Part shown: positions 32,810-41,724 of the stretch, piece after piece
How positions within the stretch are numbered: position 1 is the stretch's first letter
How the letters are laid out: the number at the start of each line of letters is the position of its first letter
Source of the DNA: Methylobacterium frigidaeris
Lineage (GTDB): Bacteria; Pseudomonadota; Alphaproteobacteria; Rhizobiales; Beijerinckiaceae
Reading direction: 5' to 3'
Length of the DNA stretch: 64,000 nucleotides
Assembly (NCBI RefSeq): GCF_022179185.1
Contig: NZ_BPQJ01000011.1
Location: 121,958 to 185,957 of the forward strand
Notes under the pieces: generated by a model
What the model saw: only the letters and a program-made list of their open reading frames with translations
Told to the model about the DNA's origin: nothing
Database searches by the model: none
Position numbers and translations under genes: made by a program

Positions 32810-33400
32810 ATGACCGCCCCGGTCACCCGTACGACCGCCGCGACCGCCCTCGCGGCGAGCCTGCTCTTCGCCGCTCCGGCCTTCGCCGGCGGCTATGGTT
32901 GCACCACCGATTGCTATCGCCAGGTCTCAACCCCGCCAGTCTACGGCACCGTGTCCGAGCAGGTGATGGTGCGCCCGCCGCGCACGGTGAGCCACGTCGT
33001 CCCGCCGGTCTACGATACCGTCTCCGAGCAGGTCCTGGTCTCGCCCGCTCGCCGGGTGTGGCAGACCTCCGTCGACGCCTACGGCCAGACCGTCGGCTGC
33101 TGGGTCACGATCCCGGCCCGCTACGCCACCCAGACCCGCCGGGTACTGGTGCGCCCCGCTCAGGTGGTGCCGCAGGTGATCCCGCCGGCCTACGCCTCGT
33201 ACCAGCGCCGCGTCCTGGTCGAGCCCGCCCGGTCCGGCTGGGTGCCGGCCAATGGCGGCTACGCCGCCGGCCCGGCCCCGGGCGGGATCGTCGGTGCGGG
33301 CCTCGGCCTCGCGGGAGCCGGCGTCGGGCTGGCCGGTGCGGCGGTCGGTGCCGGGACCGGCCTCGTCTTCGGCGGTGGCAGCATCTACGACGGCTACTGA
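32810..33400 (+). CDS. Exported repeat protein of unknown function
   Basis: The 196-residue product has a clear signal peptide (TTAATALAASLLFAAPAFA, cleavage near residue 27). The mature part contains a degenerate repeat of about 30-35 residues: PPVYGTVSEQVMVRPPRTV, PPVYDTVSEQVLVSPARRV, IPARYATQTRRVLVRPAQV and IPPAYASYQRRVLVEPARS. The last ~45 residues are a Gly/Ala/Val-rich tail that could be hydrophobic. The start at 32810 follows GAGGA. Similar short repeats occur in cell-surface proteins of Methylobacterium as I recall, but the role is unknown. Confidence 0.8.
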   Translation: MTAPVTRTTAATALAASLLFAAPAFAGGYGCTTDCYRQVSTPPVYGTVSEQVMVRPPRTVSHVVPPVYDTVSEQVLVSPARRVWQTSVDAYGQTVGCWVTIPARYATQTRRVLVRPAQVVPQVIPPAYASYQRRVLVEPARSGWVPANGGYAAGPAPGGIVGAGLGLAGAGVGLAGAAVGAGTGLVFGGGSIYDGY

Positions 33401-33529
33401 GCCGGGAACGCGGCCCGGGCTCCGTCCGGGCCGCCTCGCCATCCGGTGCCTTGCCGCCAAGGGCCTTCCGCTCCACAACCCCAGCGCAGCGAACGCGGCC
33501 GGAACGCCGCGCGGCGGGGGAGGCAAAGC

Positions 33530-34519
33530 GTGGGCACGTTCAAGGCGGTGGTGATCGAGAAGGGCGACGGTGGGCAGCGCGTTGCGCTGAAGGACATCGA
33601 CGAATCCGAGCTGATGGACGGTGACGTCACCGTCCGGGTCACCCACTCCACCCTCAACTACAAGGACGGGCTGGCGCTGACCGGCAAGGCCCCGGTGGTG
33701 CGGCGCTGGCCGATGATCCCGGGGATCGACTTCACCGGCGTGGTCGAGACCTCCTCCCACCCCGACTGGAAGGCCGGCGACGCCGTGGTGCTCAACGGCT
33801 GGGGCACCGGCGAGACCCATCTCGGCGCCTATGCGGAGAAATCCCGGGTCAAGGGCGACTGGCTCGTGGCCCTGCCGGCGGCCCTCACGCCCGAGCAGGC
33901 GATGGCGATCGGCACCGCCGGCTACACCGCGATGCTGGCCCTGCTGGCGCTGGAGCGCCACGGCCTCACCCCCGAATCCGGCCCGGCCCTGGTGACCGGC
34001 GCCGCCGGTGGCGTCGGCTCGGTGGCGATCTCGCTTCTCGCCAAAGCCGGCTGGCACGTCGTCGCCTCGACCGGACGGGCGGACGAGGAGGCGGAGTACC
34101 TGCGCGGCCTCGGTGCGGCCGAGATCATCGACCGGGCCGAGCTGAGCCAGCCCGGCAAGCCCCTCGGGAAAGAGCGCTGGGCCGCCACGATCGACGCGGT
34201 CGGCTCCACGACGCTGGCCAACGCCCTGGCGATGACCCGCTACGGCGGCGCGGTCGCGGCCTGCGGGCTCGCCGGCGGCATGGACCTGCCGACCTCGGTG
34301 GCGCCGTTCATCCTGCGCGGCGTGGCGCTCTACGGCATCGAGAGCGTGATGGCGCCGCTCCCCTTGCGCCGCGAGGCCTGGGCCCGGCTCGCCCGCGACC
34401 TCGACCCCGCCGCCCTCTCGGCGATGACCACCACCGTGCCGCTCGCCGAGGTGATCGAGCGCGGGCCGGAGATCCTGGCCGGGCGCACCCGCGGTCGGGT
34501 CGTCGTGACGATCGCGTAG
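33530..34519 (+). CDS. acuI: Acrylyl-CoA reductase (NADPH), AcuI/YhdH family
   Basis: The 329-residue medium-chain dehydrogenase/reductase lacks zinc ligands. The family N-terminus is [12 protein letters not shown]...[22 protein letters not shown], followed by PGIDFTGVV, and the nucleotide-binding loop is [17 protein letters not shown]. AcuI reduces toxic acryloyl-CoA to propionyl-CoA in the 3-hydroxypropionate and DMSP routes. Propionyl-CoA would feed the methylmalonyl-CoA epimerase step encoded elsewhere in this window. The GTG start at 33530 follows GGGGGAGG, a good Shine-Dalgarno sequence. Confidence 0.92.
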   Translation: MGTFKAVVIEKGDGGQRVALKDIDESELMDGDVTVRVTHSTLNYKDGLALTGKAPVVRRWPMIPGIDFTGVVETSSHPDWKAGDAVVLNGWGTGETHLGAYAEKSRVKGDWLVALPAALTPEQAMAIGTAGYTAMLALLALERHGLTPESGPALVTGAAGGVGSVAISLLAKAGWHVVASTGRADEEAEYLRGLGAAEIIDRAELSQPGKPLGKERWAATIDAVGSTTLANALAMTRYGGAVAACGLAGGMDLPTSVAPFILRGVALYGIESVMAPLPLRREAWARLARDLDPAALSAMTTTVPLAEVIERGPEILAGRTRGRVVVTIA

Positions 34520-34574
34520 GCGCGGCTGGGCGAACCCGAGCGCGATCACCGCGGATGCGAAATCCGGCACCGCC

Positions 34575-34781
34575 TCAGGCGGTGGCCGGCCGGCCCGCCG
34601 CGGAACGGGCCTGCTCGCGCAGGCGGCTCACCTGGGCCCGCGCACGGGCCGTGGCGGCCTTCCGGGCATAGTGCCGGCGCATGAAGCCGAAGCGGGCGGA
34701 GGCCGCGAGGCTCTCCAGCCGCTCGGCCTCGCAGTCCCACCAGACGATGAGCTCGGCATCGAGGGTCGGATGGCTGGCCAT
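34575..34781 (-). CDS. Small hypothetical protein
   Basis: The 68-residue frame starts MASHPTLDAELIVWWDCEAERLESLAASARFGF and continues as a basic, Ala/Arg-rich probable helix (RKAATARARAQVSRLREQARS). A GGAG lies about 11 bases before the ATG. It has no signal peptide or known motif. The gene stands 82 bases downstream of the MarR/monooxygenase pair on the same strand and could be their third gene. Function unknown. Confidence 0.5.
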   Translation of the reverse strand: MASHPTLDAELIVWWDCEAERLESLAASARFGFMRRHYARKAATARARAQVSRLREQARSAAGRPATA

Positions 34782-34863
34782 GACGGGGACTCCACGACGA
34801 TCGGGACCGGTGCCGCTCCAGATGGGGCGGACCGGCCCCTCATGCCAAGACCCTCGAGGCCCG

Positions 34864-35160
34864 TCAGGTGCGGATCACCTCGTAGAGCCCCGGATGGTGC
34901 GGGAAGCGCCCCAACTCCGGCCCGACCAGGGCCCGGAAGGCGGGGTCGGACGTCGCCGCCAGGAACGCCTCGGTCGATCGCCAGGTCGCGACGTTGACCA
35001 TGGGGAAGCGCACGCCCGGCGCGATCGCCCGGTGCAGCCGCGTGTCGACGAAGCCCGGCTGCCGGCGCAGGTGGTCGGCCGCCCGCTCCCAATAGGCGAG
35101 GGCCGCCGCCTCGTCTCCGGGCCCGACTTCGAACGGGTTGATCAGTACCACATCGCTCAT
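34864..35160 (-). CDS. Antibiotic biosynthesis monooxygenase (ABM) family protein
   Basis: The 98-residue product is a single ABM/dimeric alpha-beta barrel domain: VVLINPFEVGPGDEAAALAYWERAADHLRRQPGFVDTRLHR, then FPMVNVATWRS and a C-terminal strand ending LYEVIRT. Such proteins are small cofactor-free oxygenases or quinone/haem-handling enzymes; the substrate cannot be told from sequence. Its ATG overlaps the stop of the MarR gene (ATGA), so translation is coupled and the MarR regulator probably controls it. Confidence 0.85.
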   Translation of the reverse strand: MSDVVLINPFEVGPGDEAAALAYWERAADHLRRQPGFVDTRLHRAIAPGVRFPMVNVATWRSTEAFLAATSDPAFRALVGPELGRFPHHPGLYEVIRT

Positions 35161-35624
35161 GAGCCCGTCTCCGGCGCGCCGCTCTCCTCGTCCCGCTCCA
35201 GTGCGGCGCGCAGGCACCGGAGCAGGGTCGTGGAATCCCGGAGGGACGCGGGCTCGCATCCCTCCGTCACGCGCGCGGCCCAGGCGGCCTGGCGCTCCTG
35301 CGCCGCCGCGTAGGCGCGCTGCCCGTCTTCGGTCAGCACCACGAGCGCGGCCCGCCGGTGATCCGGATTGGGCGCCAGTGCCACGAACCCGTCCGCCGCC
35401 AGCTCGGTCACCAGGCGGCGCACCGCCTGCCGGGTCAGCCCCATCGCACGGGCCGCGCCCGCCACGGTCAGCGGCCGGCCCGCCAGGGCCACGGCGCCGA
35501 GCACCTGCCAGCGGGCGCTGGTAAGGCCGAGGTCGCGGGTGAGCGCGTCGCCCGCGGCGAGCAGGGCGCCGTTGAGGCGGAAGACCTCCAGGATCAGCGC
35601 GGTGGCGGCCTCGACCCGGGACAT
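35157..35624 (-). CDS. MarR family transcriptional regulator
   Basis: The 155-residue winged-helix protein has the usual MarR layout: an N-terminal dimerisation helix, LTSARWQVLGAVALAGRPLTVAGAARAMGLTRQAVRRLVTELAADGFV as the DNA-binding core in pieces, the wing with HRRAALVVLTEDG, and a C-terminal helix. The ATG at 35624 follows GGGGGG. It is first in a two-gene unit with the ABM protein and is divergent from queA. A perfect palindrome 38 bases upstream is its probable operator, implying autoregulation. Confidence 0.9.
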   Translation of the reverse strand: MSRVEAATALILEVFRLNGALLAAGDALTRDLGLTSARWQVLGAVALAGRPLTVAGAARAMGLTRQAVRRLVTELAADGFVALAPNPDHRRAALVVLTEDGQRAYAAAQERQAAWAARVTEGCEPASLRDSTTLLRCLRAALERDEESGAPETGS

Positions 35625-35661
35625 TGACCCCCCGTTCGTTTCGACATCACATTGCTCAATC

Positions 35662-35675
35662 GACAACATGTTGTC
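35662..35675. promoter_or_regulatory. Palindromic operator candidate for the MarR regulator
   Basis: GACAACATGTTGTC is a perfect 14-base palindrome between the divergent marR and queA genes. MarR proteins typically bind such sites and repress their own promoter. The surrounding TTGACA-like and A+T-rich bases suggest that it overlaps the promoter. The link to this MarR protein is inferred from position. Confidence 0.65.
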
Positions 35676-35735
35676 AATAAACCGAAGCGCTTCTGCCCCA
35701 TTGATCCGGCGGCGGAATCCTGGCTGAAGGGCCGC

Positions 35736-36824
35736 ATGCGCGTGGACCTGTTCGATTTCGACCTGCCGGAGGACCGCATCGCCCTCCGGCCCGCGGTACC
35801 GCGGGACGGCGCCCGTCTGATGCTGCTGCATCCGGGCGCGCCGCCGCAGGACCGGGTGGTGCGCGACCTGCCCGGCCTGCTGCGGCCCGGCGACGTCCTC
35901 GTCTTCAACGACACGCGGGTGATCCCGGCGCGCTTGCGCGGGCTGCGCCACCGGCCGGACGGCCCTACGGTGCGCCTCGAGGCGATGCTGCACCTGCGGG
36001 AAAGCGCAGACCGCTGGCGCGCCTTCGCGCGGCCGGCCAAGCGCCTGCGGGTCGGCGACCGGGTCAGCTTCGGAGAGGCCGGAGAGGGCGGTCCTTGCGC
36101 GCTCACCCGCCTCGATGCCACGATCGTCGCGCGCGGGGAGGGGGGCGAGACCACCTTCGCCTTCGACCTCGCCGGGCCGGCCCTCGACGAGGCGGTGGCG
36201 GCGCTGGGCGAGCTGCCGCTGCCCCCCTACATCGCGGCCAAGCGCCCGGCCGACGCGCAGGACTCCGCCGATTACCAGACGGTCTACGCCCGCGAGCCCG
36301 GCGCCGTGGCCGCCCCCACCGCCGGCCTGCACTTCACGCCCGAGCTGCTCGCGGCCTGCGCCGCCGCCGGCCTCGCGCAAGTGCGGGTGACGCTGCATGT
36401 CGGCGCCGGCACCTTCCTGCCGGTGAAGGCCGACGACACCGACGAGCACCGCATGCACGCGGAGGTGGGCGAGATCACCGCCGAAGCGGCGGAGGCCCTT
36501 AACCGCGCCCGCGCGGCGGGCGGGCGCATCGTCGCGGTCGGCACCACGGCGCTCCGGCTCCTCGAGAGCGCCGCTGCGCCCGACGGCACGATCAGGCCCT
36601 GGACCGGCGCCACCGACATCTTCATCACCCCGGGCTACCGCTTCCGCGCGGTCGACGCGCTGATGACCAACTTCCACCTGCCGCGCTCGACCCTGTTCAT
36701 GCTCGTCTCGGCCTTCGCCGGGCTCGAGGCGATGCGGGCGGCCTACGCCGCCGCGATTGATCGCGGCTACCGCTTCTATTCCTACGGCGATAGCAGCCTG
36801 CTCTTCCGGGCGGAGACGCGATGA
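35736..36824 (+). CDS. queA: S-adenosylmethionine:tRNA ribosyltransferase-isomerase
   Basis: The 362-residue enzyme transfers the ribosyl part of S-adenosylmethionine to preQ1 in tRNA, making epoxyqueuosine. The start [19 protein letters not shown] matches the family, so I choose 35736 and not the longer frame from 35652. Typical motifs are [38 protein letters not shown] and [17 protein letters not shown]. tgt overlaps its stop by ATGA, so the two queuosine genes are translationally coupled. Confidence 0.96.
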   Translation: MRVDLFDFDLPEDRIALRPAVPRDGARLMLLHPGAPPQDRVVRDLPGLLRPGDVLVFNDTRVIPARLRGLRHRPDGPTVRLEAMLHLRESADRWRAFARPAKRLRVGDRVSFGEAGEGGPCALTRLDATIVARGEGGETTFAFDLAGPALDEAVAALGELPLPPYIAAKRPADAQDSADYQTVYAREPGAVAAPTAGLHFTPELLAACAAAGLAQVRVTLHVGAGTFLPVKADDTDEHRMHAEVGEITAEAAEALNRARAAGGRIVAVGTTALRLLESAAAPDGTIRPWTGATDIFITPGYRFRAVDALMTNFHLPRSTLFMLVSAFAGLEAMRAAYAAAIDRGYRFYSYGDSSLLFRAETR

Positions 36825-37954
36825 CCGACCAGTTCAGCTTCACGGTGGCGGCGACCGACGGCCCCGCCCGCACCGGCGAGATCCGCATGCCGCGGGGCGT
36901 CATCCGCACCCCGGCCTTCATGCCGGTGGGCACCGCCGGCACCGTCAAGGCGATGTATCCCGAGCAGGTCAAGGCGCTCGGCGCCGACGTGGTACTGGGC
37001 AACACCTACCACCTGATGCTGCGCCCCGGCGCCGAACGGGTGGCGCGGCTCGGGGGCCTGCACGCCATGATGCAGTGGCCCTACCCGATCCTGACCGATT
37101 CCGGCGGCTTCCAGGTCATGTCGCTGGCGGGCCTGCGCAAGCTCGACGAGACCGGGGTGCGCTTCCAGTCGCATCTCGACGGCTCGACGCATCTGCTCAG
37201 CCCCGAGCGCTCGATCGAGATCCAGGGCCTGCTCGGCTCCGACATCCAGATGCAGCTCGACGAGTGCGTGCGCCTGCCCGCACCCGAATCGGCGATCGAG
37301 AGCGCGATGCGGCTGTCCTTACGCTGGGCCGAGCGCTGCCGCATCGCCTTCGGCGACCAGCCCGGCAAGGCAATGTTCGGCATCGTGCAGGGCGGCGACA
37401 TCCCGGCGCTCCGGGTCGAGAGCGCGAAGGCGCTGGTCGGTCTCGACCTCAAGGGCTACGCCATCGGGGGCCTCGCCGTCGGCGAGCCGCAGGCGACGAT
37501 GCTGGCGATGATCGAGACCGTCGAGCCGCACCTGCCGACGCACAAGCCGCGCTACCTGATGGGCGTCGGCACGCCGGACGACATCGTGCAGGCGGTGAGC
37601 CGCGGCATCGACATGTTCGACTGCGTGATGCCGACCCGGGCTGGCCGCCATGGCATGGTCTATACCCGCCACGGCCGCCTCAACCTGCGCAACGCGCGCT
37701 TCGCCGAGGACAATTCGCCCCTCGATCCGGAATCGACCTGCCCGGCGGCGAACCTCTACAGCAAGGCCTATCTGCACCACCTCGTCCGCGCTGGCGAGAT
37801 CCTGGGGATGATGCTGCTGACCTGGAACAACCTGTCCTACTACCAGGACCTGATGGCGGGTCTGCGCAAGGCCATCGCGGCCGGGCGGCTCGCCGACTTC
37901 ATCGGCGAGACCCGCGAGGGCTGGCAGAAGGCGGAGCGCGACCGGGCGGCGTGA
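36821..37954 (+). CDS. tgt: tRNA-guanine transglycosylase
   Basis: The 377-residue enzyme exchanges guanine-34 of tRNAs with GU(N) anticodons for preQ1. Active-site Asp93 lies in [38 protein letters not shown] and HGRLNLRNA are also present. At the zinc site the family has Cys-x-Cys-xx-Cys and a His. This protein reads [17 protein letters not shown] and later [11 protein letters not shown], so only one Cys remains and the later His is Asn. Otherwise it aligns end to end. tRNA-Asp in this window (anticodon GTC) would be a substrate. Confidence 0.95.
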   Translation: MTDQFSFTVAATDGPARTGEIRMPRGVIRTPAFMPVGTAGTVKAMYPEQVKALGADVVLGNTYHLMLRPGAERVARLGGLHAMMQWPYPILTDSGGFQVMSLAGLRKLDETGVRFQSHLDGSTHLLSPERSIEIQGLLGSDIQMQLDECVRLPAPESAIESAMRLSLRWAERCRIAFGDQPGKAMFGIVQGGDIPALRVESAKALVGLDLKGYAIGGLAVGEPQATMLAMIETVEPHLPTHKPRYLMGVGTPDDIVQAVSRGIDMFDCVMPTRAGRHGMVYTRHGRLNLRNARFAEDNSPLDPESTCPAANLYSKAYLHHLVRAGEILGMMLLTWNNLSYYQDLMAGLRKAIAAGRLADFIGETREGWQKAERDRAA

Positions 37955-37958
37955 ATCC

Positions 37959-39026
37959 TCAGTGCTCCGCCGCCCGCGGTGTCGCGAGCACCCGGTAGAA
38001 TCCGTCCGGATCGTCGCGCCTCTCGTCCACCGCCCGGCGGAGGCCCGAGACGATGCGCGCGGCGATCGGCAGGCGGTAGTGCAGGGCGTCCCAGTAGTTC
38101 GCGTCGTCCCGCGTCACGACGGATGGGATGCGGAAATCGACCAGCGTGGCGCCGCGCCTGTTGGCGATCTCCGCCGCCCGCGCCTTGCAGACCGCTTCGC
38201 GCGCCGCCCCCGCGCTGCCCGGCCGCGGCTGCGCCGCCACGTTGACCGGCATGAAGGCGACGATCTTGAGCGCGTCCGCCGGCACGAGGCCGAGGAGTTC
38301 GTCGAGCCAGGGGAGGGCCGGCGTGGCGGGATCTCCCTCGGGGGCGGGCACTTCGGGGGTGGGCGCGTCCCCATGGATATGCGCCGCGGCGCGGGCGGCG
38401 TCGTAGTGCGATTCCGGCGGGGTGAATACCTCGTAGCCGTCGCCGCGGATGCGCGCCGGCATTCGCCCGAGGCGGTGCAGCAGCGCCCGTCCGGCGATCT
38501 CGACGCTCTGCTGGTTCCACTGGTGGAGAAACGCGGTCCAGGCCAGGGGCTCGCGGTAGAGCCAGGGCGGGAAGGCTCGGAAGGTCAGGCGCCTGACGTC
38601 CGCATTCGCCTCGCACCACGGTGCGTCGAGGCCGAACAGCACCGCCTTCGCGGGCGCCCGCGTCAAGAAGAGCCGGGCGAGCTGCGTCTGCTCCCAGGGC
38701 GTCGCGGCGTTCATGGCGAGGTTGGCGAAGCGTCCGCCGAAGGCCCGGTCGAGACCCTGCGGGTCGAGGAGGCGGGCGGTCGAGGTGCCGAACACCGCCG
38801 AATCGTAGGTCCCGCCGCGCACCACCTGCGGGTACATGAAGCGCTGGTTGAGATCCATGATCGCCCCCGGCGCCCGCTCGGGGCCGGCGCGCAGGCCGTA
38901 GGGATCGAGGGCGGTCACGAAGGCGAGCACGAGGAGCCCCAGGAGGCCGGCCGCACCGAGGAGAAGGCCGGCGAAGCGCCGCCAGCTTGCGGCGGTATCG
39001 GCATGCGGAGCGGGGTCAGGCGGCAT
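37959..39026 (-). CDS. Membrane-anchored SGNH-like protein
   Basis: The 355-residue protein has one N-terminal membrane helix (FAGLLLGAAGLLGLLVLAFVTALDPYG, about residues 18-43) and an extracytoplasmic domain. YDSAVFGTSTARLLDP puts a candidate nucleophile at Ser82. Near the C-terminus DALHY gives Asp313 and His316 in the DxxH arrangement of SGNH/GDSL hydrolases. The other family blocks are not obvious. An acyl-transfer or deacetylation role on a surface glycan is possible but unproven. It is convergent with tgt, with stops 4 bases apart, and its start is about 130 bases from tRNA-Lys. Confidence 0.7.
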   Translation of the reverse strand: MPPDPAPHADTAASWRRFAGLLLGAAGLLGLLVLAFVTALDPYGLRAGPERAPGAIMDLNQRFMYPQVVRGGTYDSAVFGTSTARLLDPQGLDRAFGGRFANLAMNAATPWEQTQLARLFLTRAPAKAVLFGLDAPWCEANADVRRLTFRAFPPWLYREPLAWTAFLHQWNQQSVEIAGRALLHRLGRMPARIRGDGYEVFTPPESHYDAARAAAHIHGDAPTPEVPAPEGDPATPALPWLDELLGLVPADALKIVAFMPVNVAAQPRPGSAGAAREAVCKARAAEIANRRGATLVDFRIPSVVTRDDANYWDALHYRLPIAARIVSGLRRAVDERRDDPDGFYRVLATPRAAEH

Positions 39027-39154
39027 CGATGCGAGGCTTTTGTGGGTGGCCGTGGTCTCCCGGTTGACCCGGCCGCGTCAACCCCCTATGTCCGCCTCTG
39101 CTCCGAACAGGACCAGGGCCGGCCCGCCAGCGCCGCGCCGTCATCCCCGGGAGC

Positions 39155-39230
39155 GGGCGCGTAGCTCAGCTGGTAGAGCAACGGACTTTTAATCTGTAGG
39201 TCCTGGGTTCGAGTCCCAGCGCGCTCACCA
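39155..39230 (+). tRNA. tRNA-Lys (anticodon TTT)
   Basis: This is a 76-nt cloverleaf with encoded CCA. The acceptor GGGCGCG pairs with CGCGCTC (one G-T pair), the D-arm is AGCTCAGCTGGTAGAGC, the anticodon loop is CTTTTAA with anticodon TTT, and the T-arm is CCTGGG-TTCGAGT-CCCAG. The discriminator is A. The sequence downstream changes to A+T-richer accessory genes, so this tRNA is a likely insertion point. Confidence 0.97.
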
Positions 39231-39757
39231 TTTCATCGATTGAAAGACGGGCCCAGTCGCCAAGAACTCTCCGGGCTCGCTTCACTATGATCCTGACAGC
39301 AGGTGAGGCCGTTGATCGCCCGGAGGTCTGCCCAGGCAGTGGAACGGAGCGTCATCTGGATCGGCCGCCACAAGCTATCGGTCGGGAAACAGGCCTGTCG
39401 TAGGCCTGACGCCGCTGTTCTCGCCCCTCGAGCTGTCGCCGATCGTCGTACCTGCCTCTGCCCAACGTACCGAGCCGCGAGAAGACACGAGGCGAAAAGA
39501 GACGAGGAAAAACTGGATCCGGCACGTCACCGCTCCGGCGAAGAGCCACGACCCTTGAGTGCCTCCGTTCTGCGGAGTAGAACCCAGAGGCGTTTGGATC
39601 TCTCGGTTTCCGGGCAGGCCGGGCGGGAGATGCCTTGGTCAACGCCGACCCGGCCTCGTTCAAGGGTTGATCAGCATCCACACTCGGCACGCGCGCACAA
39701 GTTGGTTGAGAGGCTCGTCGTCTCATCAACAGGCAAGCCCGCGCACAGGGGCAGACA
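39231..39757. other. Gene-poor region behind tRNA-Lys
   Basis: These 527 bases hold no gene I can support. Frames of 125-152 codons exist on both strands but have no recognisable domains, poor codon character and no ribosome binding site. No repeat of the tRNA 3' end was found nearby. The region may be decayed mobile or accessory DNA. Confidence 0.5.
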
Positions 39758-40831
39758 GTGACGAATCCTTATCGCGGCAAGCCTGATTTTCAATTTTGGC
39801 GCAAATCCGTAGCGTTGCCGGCACCGACGGACGTCGATCCGGTCGTCAGCACCAACATCCAGATTGGACACGATACCCGGATTGCCACAGCCGGAAGCTG
39901 CTTCGCCCAGCATATCGCGCGCACCCTGGTCGGACAGGGCTTTCAATACATGATCGCGGAGTCGAAGCCGGCCTTCGAATTCAGCCAGAATGAGAATTAC
40001 GGCACCTTCTCGGCCCGGTACGGTAATATTTACACGGTCCGTCAACTATCTCAGCTCTTTGAAAGAGCCTATTCGTTGTACGAGCCGAAGGAGATCGCCT
40101 GGCTTCGCGAGGACGGGCGCTACATCGATCCATTCAGGCCGCAGATTCAATCTCGGGGCTTCGAGACAATCGACCAGATAATCGAGGATCGCGAAGCCCA
40201 TCTGGACGCAGTCCGTATCATGTTCGAAGAATGCGACATCTTCATCTTCACCCTCGGGCTGACCGAAGCATGAATCTCGAGGCGTGACGGTGCCGTTTTC
40301 CCGTTGGCGCCCGGCGTCGTCAGCCCCGGCGTCGACCCGGCCAGCTACGCGTTCCACAATTTCACGGTGAGTGAAATACAAGAAGACCTAGTGAGATTTC
40401 TGCAGAGGCTAAAAAAGGTCAACCCTGGCGTCAGTGTTTTGCTGACCGTGTCGCCTGTGCCGCTGATCGCCACCTACGAGAATCGTCATGCCCTGACCGC
40501 GACAACCTACAGCAAATCGGTGCTTCGCGTCGCTGCCGACCAGGTTGCCTGCATGTACGATTGGGTTGAATACTTTCCGTCTTACGAGATGATCACGGGG
40601 ATCCACACTCGCGGCGCCTTCTTCGCCGAAGACTTGCGAGAAGTGACGCCCGAAGGAGTTGCTTACGTCATGCGGACGTTCTCGAATCACTATCTCAATT
40701 CATCACATTCTGCCCAGCCTGTAAATAAGCCTCAGCCGCTTTCAAGCGGCGAATTCGACAAGAGAATGAAAAACATCAGAGAGATTTCGACGATCATCTG
40801 CGATGAAGAGGTCATCGAGGAAAGTCTATGA
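39758..40831 (+). pseudogene. GSCFA-domain gene interrupted by one in-frame TGA
   Basis: A single frame of 358 codons is interrupted only by the TGA at 40271-40273 (codon 172). Before it: IATAGSCFAQHIARTL (the GSCFA signature, residues 43-58), ENYGTFSARYGNIYT and CDIFIFTLGLTEA. After it, in the same frame: ISRRDGAVFPLAPGV, YAFHNFTVSEI, NPGVSVLLTVSPVPLIATY and TYSKSVLR. As I recall the family, Trp follows TEA here, so TGG to TGA is the simplest explanation. GSCFA proteins are SGNH-like and associated with surface polysaccharide or glycan modification. The GTG start follows CAGGGGCAGACA. The stop overlaps the next gene (ATGA). Confidence 0.8.
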
Positions 40832-41724
40832 GCAACTTGCGGCTTATTTTCATCGGATCCTGCCAGGTCGCCGGCATGAGGGCGACAGCAAAAAAGCTGC
40901 TGCCGGATGCTCATATCGACGCGCAGCACATCTTTGCAACCATGCAACCGGAGGACGTGCGCGAGCACATAAAGCAGTTCGATGTCGTCATCACGCAGAT
41001 TAGTGAGAGCGACGCTGAAATGCCGTATCTACGCGCCAGCTCTTTGAACGCGCCGATGTTGAGGGCCATCTATCTACCGACATTCGCCTTCAGCGGCCTC
41101 CATCCTGACATGACGTATATTTTCGATCATGGAAAAATTGTCCATGGCGCTCATAGCGAAATGCATTCCATCATCGGCGCGGCCTGCTTCTTAGCACGAA
41201 TCAGCGAAGCTAGAGCAGCGAAATTATTTAATAAATATATATTTTCCGAGCTTGGATACTTTGCTGAATATGAAGTTTCATATCGGTTCATGATGGAAAC
41301 ATACGCATCAGCGGGCTACGACGTGGATGGTCTCGTCGAGCGTCTTATCGCCGAGTCTGGTGCCTTCATGCACACGATCAATCATCCATCGATCGCCATT
41401 ATCTCCGAGTTGACGACGCAGGCCTTGAAGAAAGCAGGCGTCGTTCCGCAGGATGCACCAGTCCCGATCGGTGTTCACGACGCCCTGCAGGAGCATTTCG
41501 TCGGACCGGTATTCCCTCCGCTCGCCCGAACCATCGGCCTGGCCGGCAGCACGACGTACTTGAAGTCGGTGCATTCCGGCGAAGACCGTACGGTAGGCCT
41601 GGAAGAGTATTTGAACCGCTCCTACGAGATATATAGGTCCCTGAACAGAGAGGTGATCGCACAAGGACGGATACGCGAGGCCTTCGACACCATCAACACG
41701 CTCATCACGCCGCCGCTCTCTTGA
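40828..41724 (+). CDS. WcbI-like polysaccharide biosynthesis protein
   Basis: The 298-residue product begins LRLIFIGSCQVAGMRATAKKLLP. This matches the WcbI pattern (a G-x-C-Q motif at the N-terminus), a family with an SGNH-like fold linked to capsule polysaccharide acetylation in Burkholderia. Further segments are DVVITQISES, IYLPTFAFSGLHPDMTYI and a polar C-terminal half. A+T-rich codons (TTATTTAATAAATATATA near 41225) set it apart from its neighbours. The start overlaps the GSCFA gene stop, so the pair is one unit that probably modifies a surface glycan. Confidence 0.75.
   Translation: MSNLRLIFIGSCQVAGMRATAKKLLPDAHIDAQHIFATMQPEDVREHIKQFDVVITQISESDAEMPYLRASSLNAPMLRAIYLPTFAFSGLHPDMTYIFDHGKIVHGAHSEMHSIIGAACFLARISEARAAKLFNKYIFSELGYFAEYEVSYRFMMETYASAGYDVDGLVERLIAESGAFMHTINHPSIAIISELTTQALKKAGVVPQDAPVPIGVHDALQEHFVGPVFPPLARTIGLAGSTTYLKSVHSGEDRTVGLEEYLNRSYEIYRSLNREVIAQGRIREAFDTINTLITPPLS

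Noticed and set aside
38621-38839. Short plus-strand Arg-rich frames within the SGNH-like gene
   Set aside because: They are antisense shadows of the minus-strand gene with no independent support.
39303-39761. Plus-strand frame of 152 codons behind tRNA-Lys, and an opposing 125-codon frame
   Set aside because: Neither has a recognisable motif, a ribosome binding site or the codon character of the neighbouring genes.
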